A DNA stretch of 64,000 nucleotides from Mesorhizobium huakuii (GCF_014189455.1 NZ_CP050296.1:2352001-2416000), one strand, 5' to 3'; counted from the first letter of the stretch, positions 37,476 through 45,975 are shown. The notes: generated from the sequence alone by a model not told the origin. Translations and numbers: made by a program.

Positions 37476-37727
37476 TCAGCGATCCCGGGTCAAAGCCATG
37501 ACGGCATCGGCATTCATTGTTTGATCGCCGCTGCCCTCAAGCCGATCGAGCGCGGCAAGAAAACGATCTAGTCTTTCGCGGTCAGCCAGCCGCCCCTTGT
37601 CATGCTTCGGCGTGATCGTGATCTTGCCGCCCTCAATGCCGAAAATGACTTCGCTGTTGGCGCCAATCCCAAATGTCTCCCGCAGATCCCGTGGGATTGT
37701 CACCTGGCCCTTGCTCGTCACACGCAT
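37476..37727 (-). CDS. vapB: VapB-type (AbrB/SpoVT fold) antitoxin
   Basis: This 83-residue protein starts MRVTSKGQVTIPRDLRETFG, the diagnostic swapped-hairpin AbrB DNA-binding domain. The C-terminal part (RLDRFLAALDRLEG) should bind VapC. ATG 37727 gives the family N-terminus; the frame is open to 37763. A palindrome (37739-37754) lies just upstream. The frame ends 2 nt before vapC. Confidence 0.9.
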   Translation of the reverse strand: MRVTSKGQVTIPRDLRETFGIGANSEVIFGIEGGKITITPKHDKGRLADRERLDRFLAALDRLEGSGDQTMNADAVMALTRDR

Positions 37728-37738
37728 CAAACACGCCT

Positions 37739-37754
37739 TTCTTACAAGTAAGAA
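37739..37754 (-). promoter_or_regulatory. Palindromic operator of vapBC
   Basis: TTCTTAC-AA-GTAAGAA is a perfect inverted repeat 12 nt before the vapB ATG. Its position over the start region fits autorepression by VapB or VapBC. Confidence 0.65.
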
Positions 37755-37788
37755 ATATTCCAACTATGTGAACAAGTCAAGAACATCC

Positions 37789-38298
37789 CTAGCCGGCAAG
37801 CGCCATGCGATAGGCGGCGCTCTGGCGGTGATGCGCATGGCAAATCGCGATGGCCAGCGCGTCGGCGGCATGTTCGGTGTCGAAGGTCGCCTTGGGCAGC
37901 AGCACCTTCACCATCATGTGGATCTGCTTCTTGTCGCCATGGCCGACGCCGATGACCGCCTTCTTCACCGCATTGGGCGCATATTCGGCAACGACCAGGC
38001 CAGCGCGCGCCGGCACCAGCATGGCGATGCCGCGCGCCTGGCCGAGCTTCAGCGTCGCCACGGCGTCCTTGTTGACGAAGGTCTGTTCGACGGCCGCCTC
38101 ATGCGGCATTGCCGCATGCAGGACTTCGGCGAGTCCGTCATGCAATTGGCAGAGCCGTGTCGCCAGCGCCGCCTTGTCCTCGGAGCGCACGGTGCCGGAC
38201 GCGACGAAGCGCAAGGAATTGCCGAGGCTCTCGACGATGCCCCATCCGGTGCGCCTGAGCCCCGGATCGATACCGATGATGCGAATCGCTTCCCCCAT
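37789..38298 (-). CDS. ruvC: Crossover junction endodeoxyribonuclease RuvC
   Basis: RuvC cuts Holliday junctions after RuvAB migration. The 169-residue protein begins with [14 protein letters not shown], carrying the catalytic Asp11. Later acidic positions are in AAVEQTFVN and [15 protein letters not shown], giving the four-residue metal site. The usual ruvC-ruvA-ruvB order is kept, but vapBC is inserted before ruvA. Confidence 0.97.
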   Translation of the reverse strand: MGEAIRIIGIDPGLRRTGWGIVESLGNSLRFVASGTVRSEDKAALATRLCQLHDGLAEVLHAAMPHEAAVEQTFVNKDAVATLKLGQARGIAMLVPARAGLVVAEYAPNAVKKAVIGVGHGDKKQIHMMVKVLLPKATFDTEHAADALAIAICHAHHRQSAAYRMALAG

Positions 38299-38394
38299 GC
38301 CGTCACTTTACCCCCTGGGCGGACAGCGATGCCAGCGAAATGTGAACAAACCGGAAACAGAACCCTATCGAGCCGGGAAATATTCCGAAGCCGC

Positions 38395-38928
38395 TCAGTT
38401 GCGGGCGAAAGCGGTGTTGAGCAGGCTGATCTGGTCCGAAACCGGATTGGGCCGGCGGCCCATCGGCTGCATGTCGACCACGGCGCCGGCGCCGTAGATC
38501 TCGTCGTCCATGCGGCGCACCAGCGCCTGCAGGCGAAGCGAGCGGTTGACGAGGTCGAGAAAATCCTCGGGCAGTTCGGCCCAGCCGGCGGCTTCGTCAT
38601 GCGCGGAAGCGGTATCGAGGCGCACCTTGGATTTTTCCGAAGCGACCTGGTCGCGGGTCATTTCGCCGGAATTGGCCGCGCGCTGCAAAAGCAGCCAGGA
38701 GGCAACCTGCATCAGCCTGGTCGTCAGCCGCATCGATTCGGCCGCGTAGAGCGTGGCCGCCAGCCGCGACAGTTTCTTGGCCTCGGCCCGGCCCTTGCCG
38801 TCGAGATATTCAGCCGCCTGTTCGACCAGCCCCATGCCTTCCTGGTAAAGCGGTTTGAAGGAATGCGAAAAAACCCGACGCTCCGCCAGTTTAACGGTTT
38901 TCGCACTGCCCTTCGAAGGCTCGTTCAT
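38395..38928 (-). CDS. rcdA: DUF1465 protein, RcdA-like regulator of CtrA degradation
   Basis: This 177-residue, mostly helical protein matches the alphaproteobacterial DUF1465 family. The Caulobacter member RcdA is an adaptor that helps ClpXP degrade the cell-cycle regulator CtrA. Seen are the core helices (SFKPLYQEGMGLVEQAAEYL and AESMRLTTRLMQVASWLL) and a disordered N-terminal Lys/Ser part. It lies upstream of ruvC on the same strand. Function is inferred from the family; rhizobial members are less studied than the Caulobacter one. Confidence 0.82.
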   Translation of the reverse strand: MNEPSKGSAKTVKLAERRVFSHSFKPLYQEGMGLVEQAAEYLDGKGRAEAKKLSRLAATLYAAESMRLTTRLMQVASWLLLQRAANSGEMTRDQVASEKSKVRLDTASAHDEAAGWAELPEDFLDLVNRSLRLQALVRRMDDEIYGAGAVVDMQPMGRRPNPVSDQISLLNTAFARN

Positions 38929-39311
38929 TGCTACGCCCCTGCACTTGCAACCGGCCGATTCGGTTCACTGCCGATACACCCGGCACCCTATATAACTGAA
39001 GCTTGAAAATGCGCTTCGCCGGGGGTGAAGGCAAGCACATGTTTAACAGAAGGTTAACAGCGGACCGACGCCCGGCGTGCCACCGGAATGCGGACAAAAA
39101 AAGAGCCGCGGATAAGGCGGCTCTCAGGAGTTTAACAGGGAGGCGTCAAACAAAGTGGCTCCAACCACTCGGTAAGAATCCAGATCACTGGATGCGCATA
39201 GTAAACGCCTGTAAAGCTTAATGAACCTTTAACGGCGCCGATGTTTTTTGACTGAACGCCCCATTCCTGTGCCGTAACAGCACAGTCTCGAGACCTCGGC
39301 CGGCCATCAGT
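38929..39311. other. Intergenic region with a terminator-like hairpin
   Basis: These 383 nt contain no credible gene. A hairpin GAGCCGC (39103-39109) / GCGGCTC (39117-39123) is followed on the minus strand by TTTTTTTG. It lies about 190 nt after the stop of the small membrane protein gene, so it either ends a long 3' UTR or an unannotated short transcript. Confidence 0.5.
39094..39123 (-). terminator. Rho-independent terminator, minus strand
   Basis: The stem GAGCCGC/GCGGCTC with a 7-nt loop is followed by seven T on the minus strand (plus A-run 39096-39102). The only annotated minus-strand gene that could use it ends at 39312. Confidence 0.75.
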
Positions 39312-39692
39312 TCAGGCCCTTTTCCAGACCACCGGCAGCGCGATGAAGGCAAATAGCAGCATGCCTGCATAGAAGCCGATCGAGGCGATTCCCAGCAGGG
39401 GTTCGATTGCCGGCGTGCCGGCAAGCAGAATGAAGAGGCCGATCATGAGTCCGATGCCGCTGATCGCGGTCAGCCAGAAGTGAACGACGGCGATCGTCTT
39501 TTGCCCGACGGTTGGAAACAGGTGATAGAAGAAGGCGAAGACCGCCGACATCAGCCAGCCGGCCACCATGATATGGGCGTGGGTCGGCATCTGGCCATGG
39601 TCTTCGCTGATCGCCATGTGGATGCCGAGCGCCATCCCGCACAGCGCATAGATGATGGCCAGTGTGAAGAAATTCCGTGCTACCCCTTGCAT
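39312..39692 (-). CDS. Small His-rich membrane protein, cytochrome oxidase subunit I-like
   Basis: This 126-residue protein has four predicted helices (about 8-27, 40-60, 66-88, 96-120). Histidines lie in or near the helices (H25, H38, H40, H57, H71), in MPTHAHIMVAGWLMSAVF and FAFFYHLFP. The local pattern recalls short stand-alone homologues of heme-copper oxidase subunit I, but it is far too short to be an oxidase. It may bind heme or be a sensor; no function is established. ATG 39692 gives a clean start. It is divergent from the DUF2269 gene. Confidence 0.6.
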   Translation of the reverse strand: MQGVARNFFTLAIIYALCGMALGIHMAISEDHGQMPTHAHIMVAGWLMSAVFAFFYHLFPTVGQKTIAVVHFWLTAISGIGLMIGLFILLAGTPAIEPLLGIASIGFYAGMLLFAFIALPVVWKRA

Positions 39693-40020
39693 GCTTGTCC
39701 CCTCGAATTGCCTTTTCCCGTTTTCGGGAATGGGTTGATCGTCAGGCGATTGTCGCCGCCGCCGGGCTCCCGGCGTCGGCGCACTAGCATCGGCAGTGTT
39801 TCCAGACGATGTCGCGCTCCCCTGACGCATCCGACAATAGCAGAAAATGAAACCGCGCATCGGCTTGTTGTTCGGACCGGCGCCGACCGAAAACCACCGA
39901 AACAGAAACTGTTTTTCGCGACATCGTTCCGAAACAGCCATCACGCTAAACGGCCGCTCCCCTGACGGCCGGCGCATATCCGCTCCGCCGCGAAAACCCG
40001 GAAATATCCAGGAGCAACCG
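39693..40020. other. Intergenic region between two divergent membrane protein genes
   Basis: These 328 nt have no credible gene. A hairpin TTCCCG-TTTT-CGGGAA (39715-39730) lies close upstream of the minus-strand gene. A second GC-rich palindrome-like stretch lies near 39750-39780. Both promoters must be here; I see no clear consensus. Confidence 0.45.
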
Positions 40021-40572
40021 ATGGACTGGTATTCGATCGTCAAATTTCTCCACATCGTCTCGGCCACTTTGTGGGTCGGCGGCGGCTTCGTGCTGTTCCT
40101 GCTCGGTGTGCTTGCCGAGCGCGCCGGCAATATCGAGGACAAGCTTCAGGCGATGCGAGCCAGCGGGCAGCTGGGTGGGCTTTTCTTCGCGCCGATGTCG
40201 ATGCTCACACTCCTCTTCGGCCTCGTCATGTGCATCTTCTGGGTCGGTTTCTCCGACCTGTGGATCATCATCGGCCTGGCAGGCTACGCCACGACCTTCT
40301 CGATCGGTATGTTCATCTTCAAGCCGACCGGCGAGCGCATGGGCGCCATGATCGCCAAGGAGGGCGTCACGCCTTCCGTACTTGCCATTGGCCAGCGCAT
40401 GATGAGCGCGGCGCGCTTCGACTATGCGGTGATGCTGGTGATCGTCGCCGACATGGTGCTCAAGCCGACAACGCATGACATCGGCATCCTCGCCGGGATG
40501 ATCCTGGTCCTGGTGGCGGGTGCCACGCTGGCCTTCGGCGGAAGCCGCCGGCTGGTGGAAAGTGCCGTCTGA
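40021..40572 (+). CDS. DUF2269-family membrane protein
   Basis: This 183-residue protein has four or five helices. The N-terminal motif MDWYSIVKFLHIVSATLWVG (His11) is the hallmark of DUF2269. Further helices lie at about 55-80, 84-102 and 148-170. The family is common in proteobacteria and of unknown function, sometimes linked to copper or heme handling by weak similarity. It is divergent from the small His-rich membrane protein gene and faces the TauE-type permease gene. Confidence 0.7.
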   Translation: MDWYSIVKFLHIVSATLWVGGGFVLFLLGVLAERAGNIEDKLQAMRASGQLGGLFFAPMSMLTLLFGLVMCIFWVGFSDLWIIIGLAGYATTFSIGMFIFKPTGERMGAMIAKEGVTPSVLAIGQRMMSAARFDYAVMLVIVADMVLKPTTHDIGILAGMILVLVAGATLAFGGSRRLVESAV

Positions 40573-40614
40573 CGCTGGCGGTGAGGTGTATGCGGCAGTA
40601 AAGCCGCCGGCCTG

Positions 40615-41385
40615 TTACAGCAGGCCGGCAATGCCGTCCCACAAAAGCTTCAGCGCCACGACCGCCACGGTCGCGTAGGTGAACGGATAAAAAATCTCGG
40701 GCCGCATGCGCCGCACCAGCCAGGCACCGGCGATGGTCGACAGCGGCGCCAGCGGCATCAGCACGGCGGACGCCGTCAGATTGGCGGTGTCGAACTGGCC
40801 GAGCGCGAAATAGGGGATGAGCTTCAACGCATTGGTGGCGGCAAAGAAGATCGCGGCGGTGCCTGACAGGACCTTGGGGTCGAGGCGGATCGGCAAGGCA
40901 TAGACCTGGAAGGGCGGGCCACCGACATGGGCGACGAAGCTCGTGAAGCCGGCGACCGCACCCCAGATCGCGGCAGCCACGCGGTTGGGTTCGGCGGCGT
41001 GGTCGGAGCCATGGCGGAATTGCAGATAGAGCCAGCGCAGCACGAAAATGATGGCGACGGCGCCGACGATCAGCCGCACCGCCTCCTCGGTGACGAGTGC
41101 CGCCGTCAGCCAGCCGAAGCCGATGCCAATGACGGCGCCCGGCATCATGTCGACCAGCATCTTGCGGTCGTAAACGCCCCACCACGTCCACACAGAGACG
41201 ATGTCCATCAGGCACAGGATCGGCAGCAGGATGGCGGCCGCCTGCACCGGCGGGATGGTCAGCGCCATCAGCGGCACGCCGACGAAACCGACAGCACCGC
41301 CGAAGCCGCCTTTGGACAGGCCAACCAGAATGACCGCCGGTATGGCGGCCGCGTAGAACCACGGATCGAGAAGCAGGCCTGACAT
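40615..41385 (-). CDS. TauE/SafE-family sulfite/organosulfonate exporter-like permease
   Basis: This 256-residue inner-membrane protein has seven to eight helices and the N-terminal glycine signature GLSKGGFGGAVGFVGVPLM typical of the DUF81/TauE-SafE family. The second half repeats it in GAVAGFTSFVAHVGGPPFQV. Family members move sulfite, sulfonates or other small anions. Nothing nearby identifies the substrate. It lies alone on the minus strand, convergent with the DUF2269 gene, upstream of which nothing is coupled. Confidence 0.85.
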   Translation of the reverse strand: MSGLLLDPWFYAAAIPAVILVGLSKGGFGGAVGFVGVPLMALTIPPVQAAAILLPILCLMDIVSVWTWWGVYDRKMLVDMMPGAVIGIGFGWLTAALVTEEAVRLIVGAVAIIFVLRWLYLQFRHGSDHAAEPNRVAAAIWGAVAGFTSFVAHVGGPPFQVYALPIRLDPKVLSGTAAIFFAATNALKLIPYFALGQFDTANLTASAVLMPLAPLSTIAGAWLVRRMRPEIFYPFTYATVAVVALKLLWDGIAGLL

Positions 41386-41516
41386 GGGGAGGGACTGGTC
41401 TGGAGGGAAAAGCGCGTCAGCGCCTGAATAGCCCAGAATTCCAAGCGGAGCGACAGCAAATGCAAGCAGCGGCGCGTTTGGCCAGCGGCGCCTTCATCGC
41501 TTGCAGCGCATTTTGA

Positions 41517-41975
41517 TCAAGACGATGAAGCTGATGGCGCGCCGAGCGGCGGCGGCCGCCGCCGGATCGGCTGCGCCTTGATGATGGCGGTGCTGGTCTC
41601 GGCCTTGTCGGCGATGCGGTCGAGAATGCCGTCGAGGTCGCCGATCGAGCGCACGAACAGCCGGGCGACGAAACAGTCATCGCCCGTCACCTTGTCGCAT
41701 TCGCCGAACTCGGCAATCTCCTCGATCAGCTTCTGGACGATGTGCAGCTTGCCCGGCAAAGGCTTGATGCGCACGATCGCCTGCAAGGTGTAGCCGAGCG
41801 CCAGCGGATCGATCTCGACGGTGAACGCCCGAATGACGCCGCGCTCCTCGAGCCGCCGCAGCCGCTCCGAAACGCTCGGCGACGACAGACCGACCTGGGC
41901 AGCCAGTTCCTTCAGCGAGGTCCGTGCATCCCGCACCAGGATTTCGAGGAGACTTCGGTCAAGATCGTCAAGCAT
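41517..41975 (-). CDS. Lrp/AsnC-family transcriptional regulator
   Basis: This protein of about 152 residues has an N-terminal winged helix (DDLDRSLLEILVRDARTSLK then SPSVSERLRRLEERGVIRAF) and a C-terminal RAM domain that binds amino acids (CDKVTGDDCFVARLFV). MLDDLDRSL was chosen as start because it matches the family N-terminus; the frame is open to 41999. It is divergent from a DMT exporter gene with a palindrome between, a common pair in which the regulator controls the exporter. Confidence 0.88.
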   Translation of the reverse strand: MLDDLDRSLLEILVRDARTSLKELAAQVGLSSPSVSERLRRLEERGVIRAFTVEIDPLALGYTLQAIVRIKPLPGKLHIVQKLIEEIAEFGECDKVTGDDCFVARLFVRSIGDLDGILDRIADKAETSTAIIKAQPIRRRPPPLGAPSASSS

Positions 41976-42005
41976 TTCAGATTTCTCACCAATCCGCAAA
42001 AGTCA

Positions 42006-42020
42006 CCTAATATAATTAGG
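42006..42020. promoter_or_regulatory. Palindrome between lrp and the DMT exporter gene
   Basis: CCTAAT-ATA-ATTAGG is a perfect 15-bp inverted repeat 31 nt from the regulator start and 88 nt from the exporter start. Size and AT content fit an Lrp-family site. Confidence 0.6.
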
Positions 42021-42107
42021 CTGATTTCCCATATCGCCTTTTCCACGAGATGGAAAGTGCTCACTCCGCATGAGATTATGTCACCTCAACTGACTCAGAG
42101 GTTTATC

Positions 42108-43013
42108 ATGAACGATACGGTACGCGGCACGGTCGAAATGTCGGCCGCAATGGCGATCCTGGGCACGATCGGATGGTTCGTCATCATGTCCGGCCAGCCG
42201 ATCATGGATGTCGTGTTCTGGCGCTGCGCGTTCGGCGCGATGACGCTGCTGATCATCTGCGCTTGCCTCGGACTGCTGCGCGACAGGCTGTCCTTGCGCA
42301 TCATCGGCCTCGCTGCGCTTGGCGGCGCAGCCATCGTCATCAACTGGGTTCTGCTCTTCAGCGCCTTCTCACGCGCATCGATCTCGATCGCCACCGCCGT
42401 CTACAACACCCAGCCCTTCATGCTGGTCGGCTTCGGCGCGCTGTTCTTCGCCGAGCGGCTGACGCTGACCAAGCTGACATGGCTGACGATTGCCTTCGCC
42501 GGGATGGTGTTGATCGTCGAGGCCGCGCCTGACGCCGGCGATGTCGGCACCAACTATTTTGCCGGCATCCTGATGGCGCTGGCCGCGGCCTTCTTCTGGG
42601 CCGTCGCGGCCGTCGTCACCAAGAAGCTCAAGGGCACGCCGCCGCATTTGATCGCGTTGATCCAGGTCTGCGTCGGCGTCGTCATGCTGGCGCCCTTCGC
42701 CAGTCTCTCGCATCTTCCCGCCGACCCATGGAGCTGGGCCATGCTGGCGACGCTCGGCATCGTCCACACCGGCCTGATGTACATATTGATGTACGGCGCC
42801 ATCCAGAAGCTGCCGACGCATCTGCAGGGATCGCTGTCCTTCATCTATCCGGTCGTTGCCATCCTGGTCGACGTCACCGCCTTCGGCCATCGGTTGCATC
42901 TCAGCCAGATCGTCGGCGCCGCTTTGATCCTGACGGCGGCTGCCGGCATGAATCTCGGCTGGACCTTGTGGAAGTCGAAACCGTCCGCCGCGAGCCCTGA
43001 GCCGGTCAAGTAG
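42108..43013 (+). CDS. EamA/DMT-superfamily exporter
   Basis: This 301-residue, ten-helix protein has two EamA halves (SAAMAILGTIGWFVIMSGQP and FAGILMALAAAFFWAVAAVV). ATG 42108 follows AGAGG at 7 nt. An in-frame ATG at 42078 would add ten residues. The divergent Lrp regulator suggests an amino acid or amino-acid-like substrate. The second helix bundle ends with a His-rich loop (FGHRLHLSQI). Confidence 0.85.
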   Translation: MNDTVRGTVEMSAAMAILGTIGWFVIMSGQPIMDVVFWRCAFGAMTLLIICACLGLLRDRLSLRIIGLAALGGAAIVINWVLLFSAFSRASISIATAVYNTQPFMLVGFGALFFAERLTLTKLTWLTIAFAGMVLIVEAAPDAGDVGTNYFAGILMALAAAFFWAVAAVVTKKLKGTPPHLIALIQVCVGVVMLAPFASLSHLPADPWSWAMLATLGIVHTGLMYILMYGAIQKLPTHLQGSLSFIYPVVAILVDVTAFGHRLHLSQIVGAALILTAAAGMNLGWTLWKSKPSAASPEPVK

Positions 43014-43145
43014 GGCAGCACACCGGCCGCCCGGCGGTCTGGAAACGCGATCCCGACTGTCCGCCTGTTCAAAGCGGGCAGTTTGCTCTATGCCGCAATC
43101 CAACCATCTTCGCCCGGCATAGGCGAAATCCGGGATCGAAGAACC

Positions 43146-43793
43146 ATGAACGACGCCACACCCCCAAATCGCTGCCGCATCGTGCTGATCGCGCCGCCCG
43201 GCGTGCCGGCCGCCCGTACAGCCACCGCATTCGACGGTGGCGACGTCGCTTCGCTGATCCTGCCCGAGAACGGCATGGACGAAGCCGCCTTCCAGGCTTT
43301 TGCCGAGCAGATCGTGCCGGCGGCTCAGGCCGCGGGCGTGGCGGTCGTCATCGCCGGCGACACCCGCATCGCGGGGCGTGTCCAAGCCGACGGCATCCAT
43401 GTCGAGGTTTCCAAGGCCGAACTCGCCGAGACGATCGAACATTTCCAGGCGAAAATGATGGTCGGCGCCGGCGGCGCCAAGACACGTGACGATGCGCTTG
43501 AGCTTGGCGAGACGCGGCCCGACTACATCTTCTTCGGCCGCTTTGGCTATGACAACAAGCCCGAGCCGCATCCGCGCAACCTGTCGCTGGGGCGATGGTG
43601 GGCCGACATGATCCAGATCCCCTGCATCGTCATGGCCGGATCCGATCTGGCCTCCATTGAGGAGGTGGCCGCCACCGGCGCCGAGTTCGTCGCGCTGTCG
43701 AGCGCAGTCTTCGCCGATGGCGTCGATCCGCAAGCGGCGGTAAGCCAGGCCAACGCGCTGCTCGACGAAACCGCGCCGCGCTTCGAGGACTGA
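43146..43793 (+). CDS. Divergent thiamine-phosphate synthase-like protein (ThiE/TenI fold)
   Basis: This 215-residue protein has the TIM-barrel layout of ThiE/TenI: CRIVLIAPPG, AGVAVVIAGDTRIAGRVQAD and MAGSDLASIEEVAATGAEFV. The segment that in active ThiE reads as a DGVHLGQ motif appears as DGIHVEV, so catalytic ability is doubtful. ATG 43146 was chosen over an in-frame TTG at 43083. The following Sel1 protein gene starts 1 nt after its stop, so they are probably one transcript. It is far from the thiBPQ locus. Confidence 0.75.
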   Translation: MNDATPPNRCRIVLIAPPGVPAARTATAFDGGDVASLILPENGMDEAAFQAFAEQIVPAAQAAGVAVVIAGDTRIAGRVQADGIHVEVSKAELAETIEHFQAKMMVGAGGAKTRDDALELGETRPDYIFFGRFGYDNKPEPHPRNLSLGRWWADMIQIPCIVMAGSDLASIEEVAATGAEFVALSSAVFADGVDPQAAVSQANALLDETAPRFED

Positions 43794-43794
43794 T

Positions 43795-44835
43795 GTGGCT
43801 CCGGTGAGGCTTCTCCTTCAGGCCTTGCTTGCAGCGGCCATGATCCAGGCCGCCGCCGCCGAAACCATACCCTTGCCGCAGCCCAAGCCTGAAGCCGGTG
43901 TGCACACCGACAAGCCGATCGAAAACCAGCTGCCGCAGCCCGCCACCACGGCGGAGCCCGCACCCCTGCCCTCGGCCGACAGCATCAATCCAGACCGTTT
44001 CGGGGCCAAGCCCGCGGACGCGGCCTATGGCGCCTTCCAGCGCGGGCTCTACAAGACGGCCTACAACCTCGCGCTGGTGCGCGCCCAGAATGGCGACCCG
44101 GCCGCGCAGACATTGGTGGCCGAAATCCTGTCGCGTGGGCTTGGCGTGCCGTTGAACGCGGCGGAAGCGGCGAAATGGTACGCTAGCGCCGCGGAGCAGG
44201 GCGTGCCGGAATCGCAATTCCAGTACGCGCTGATGCTGCTCGATGGGCGTTACGTGAAGAAGGACACGAAGGAGGCCTATGCGCTGATGCAGGCCGCCGC
44301 CGAAGCCGGCAACCAGCTGGCGCAGTTCAATTTCGCACAGATGCTGGTCCAGCAGGATCCCGGCGAGGCGGGTCTGGCCAAGGCAGCCGCCTATTATGAG
44401 CGCGCTGCCGCGACCGGCCTCGCCGACGCGCAATACGCCATGTCCCAGATCTACGCCAACGGCGTCGGCGGCAAGCCGCGCGACGATGTGCAGGCAAGGC
44501 GCTTTTTGGCGCAGGCCGCACGGCAGAACTACGACACCGCGCAGATCGATCTCGCCGCCTGGATGATCGAGGGCCGCGGCGGCGCCCGCGACCTGAAATC
44601 GGCTTTCGGCTGGACGAAGCAGGCAGCCGAGGGCGGCAATGTCGCCGCCCAGAACCGCCTGGCAAAGCTCTATATGCAAGGCATCGGCACCGACCCGGAC
44701 CTCGTGCTCGCCGGCGCCTGGTACATCGTCGCCCGCCGCGCCGGTCTCATCGATCCCGACATGGACGATTTCCTGCAAGGACTGGGCGACGACCAGACCA
44801 AGCAGGCCCTGCAGAAGGCAAATCGCCTGCCCTGA
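43795..44835 (+). CDS. Exported Sel1-repeat protein
   Basis: This 346-residue protein has a signal peptide (about 1-22, LLLQALLAAAMIQAAAAET), a Pro-rich linker and at least six Sel1/TPR-like repeats from about residue 75. Examples are AAEAAKWYASAAEQGVPESQ and AKAAAYYERAAATGLADAQ. The start codon is GTG 43795, directly after the thiE-like stop. Such proteins scaffold periplasmic or secreted complexes. Its length and the end of the repeats (EGGNVAAQNRLAKLYMQGIG) are complete. Function is not inferable beyond this. Confidence 0.83.
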   Translation: MAPVRLLLQALLAAAMIQAAAAETIPLPQPKPEAGVHTDKPIENQLPQPATTAEPAPLPSADSINPDRFGAKPADAAYGAFQRGLYKTAYNLALVRAQNGDPAAQTLVAEILSRGLGVPLNAAEAAKWYASAAEQGVPESQFQYALMLLDGRYVKKDTKEAYALMQAAAEAGNQLAQFNFAQMLVQQDPGEAGLAKAAAYYERAAATGLADAQYAMSQIYANGVGGKPRDDVQARRFLAQAARQNYDTAQIDLAAWMIEGRGGARDLKSAFGWTKQAAEGGNVAAQNRLAKLYMQGIGTDPDLVLAGAWYIVARRAGLIDPDMDDFLQGLGDDQTKQALQKANRLP

Positions 44836-44850
44836 CGACCGCTGCTCGAT

Positions 44851-45867
44851 TTATTGCATGTGATCGAGGACGACCTTGCCGAAGGGCGATCCGTGCTCGA
44901 GGTGTCGGTAGGCCTCTGCTGCCTCCAGCCAGGGAAAGACCCGATCGACCACCGGCCGCAGTCCGTTCACGAGGAGCGCCCGGTTCATCGCCTCGAAGGA
45001 TTCGCGCGAACCGACCGGTATGCCGCGTGCCGTGACCTGGCGGCGAAAGATGTCGAGCGGATTGATCGCTCCCTCGCTGCCGCCGAGATAGCCGATGACG
45101 TTGATCTGGGCGCCACGCGCCGCCGCCTTCAACGATTGCTCGAAGCTTTGTGGTCCGCCGACTTCGATAATGTGGTCGGCCCCTCGGCCTTCGGTCAGCG
45201 CCAGCACGGCCGACGACCAATCGGGATTGTCGCGGTAGTTGATGCCGTCATGCGCGCCAAGCGCCTTTGCCCGCGTGAGCTTGTCGTCGCTGCTTGACGT
45301 GACGATGACCCGTGCGCCGGCTGCCGCGGCGAACTGCACTGCAAACAGCGACACGCCGCCAGTGCCCAGGCTGAGCACCGTCTCGCCGGGCTTCAACTGG
45401 CCTTCGGTGAACAGCGCGTGCCAGGCCGTGACCGCGGGGCAAGGCAATGTCGCCGCTTCGACATCGCTCAGATGGGACGGCGCGAGCACGGCCGCCTGTT
45501 CGTCCAGCCGCGCGAACGCGCTGAGCAGCCCATCGATGGGACCGCCGCGCTGATAGGACGGTTCGGCCATGGCGAAACTGCCGCCGACCCAGCGCTGCCA
45601 GAACGTGCCGCAGACGCGGTCGCCGATCTTGAAGCGGGTCACTTCGGCGCCAACCGCGACCACTTCGCCGACGCCGTCCGAAAGCGGTATCAGCGGCAGG
45701 GCAAAGGCAGTGTGGTAGCTGCCACGGGCGATCTCCACGTCGCGGTAGTTGAGCGCGGTTGCCTTGACCTTGATGATCATCTCCTGGCGGCCCGGTTCCG
45801 TCATCGGCCGCTCGACCAGTCTGAGATTGTCGATGCCGCCGGGCGCCTGCAATTCGATTGCTTGCAT
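44851..45867 (-). CDS. Zinc-free MDR-family NAD(P)H oxidoreductase
   Basis: This 338-residue protein has the medium-chain dehydrogenase/reductase fold: an N-terminal GroES-like part (LNYRDVEIARG, SDGVGEVVAVG) and a Rossmann domain (TGGVSLFAVQFAAAAGARVI). The Cys and His zinc ligands of alcohol dehydrogenases are absent, so it is probably a quinone/enoyl-type reductase. It is divergent from a LysR regulator gene, with a palindrome between that could mediate control. Confidence 0.83.
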   Translation of the reverse strand: MQAIELQAPGGIDNLRLVERPMTEPGRQEMIIKVKATALNYRDVEIARGSYHTAFALPLIPLSDGVGEVVAVGAEVTRFKIGDRVCGTFWQRWVGGSFAMAEPSYQRGGPIDGLLSAFARLDEQAAVLAPSHLSDVEAATLPCPAVTAWHALFTEGQLKPGETVLSLGTGGVSLFAVQFAAAAGARVIVTSSSDDKLTRAKALGAHDGINYRDNPDWSSAVLALTEGRGADHIIEVGGPQSFEQSLKAAARGAQINVIGYLGGSEGAINPLDIFRRQVTARGIPVGSRESFEAMNRALLVNGLRPVVDRVFPWLEAAEAYRHLEHGSPFGKVVLDHMQ

Positions 45868-45938
45868 TGTCTTCTCTTTCCTTTTCGAGATCCGTCGAAA
45901 GGAAAATCGCTTGCCGGCGTCGTGATTTCAAATTCATA

Positions 45939-45955
45939 ATAATCAGAGTGATTAT
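45939..45955. promoter_or_regulatory. Candidate LysR-type operator
   Basis: ATAATCA-GAG-TGATTAT is a perfect inverted repeat 20 nt before the LysR ATG and between the divergent genes. The T-N11-A arrangement fits a LysR recognition box. Confidence 0.65.
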
Positions 45956-45975
45956 GCACCTGGAGCATTTTCGGA

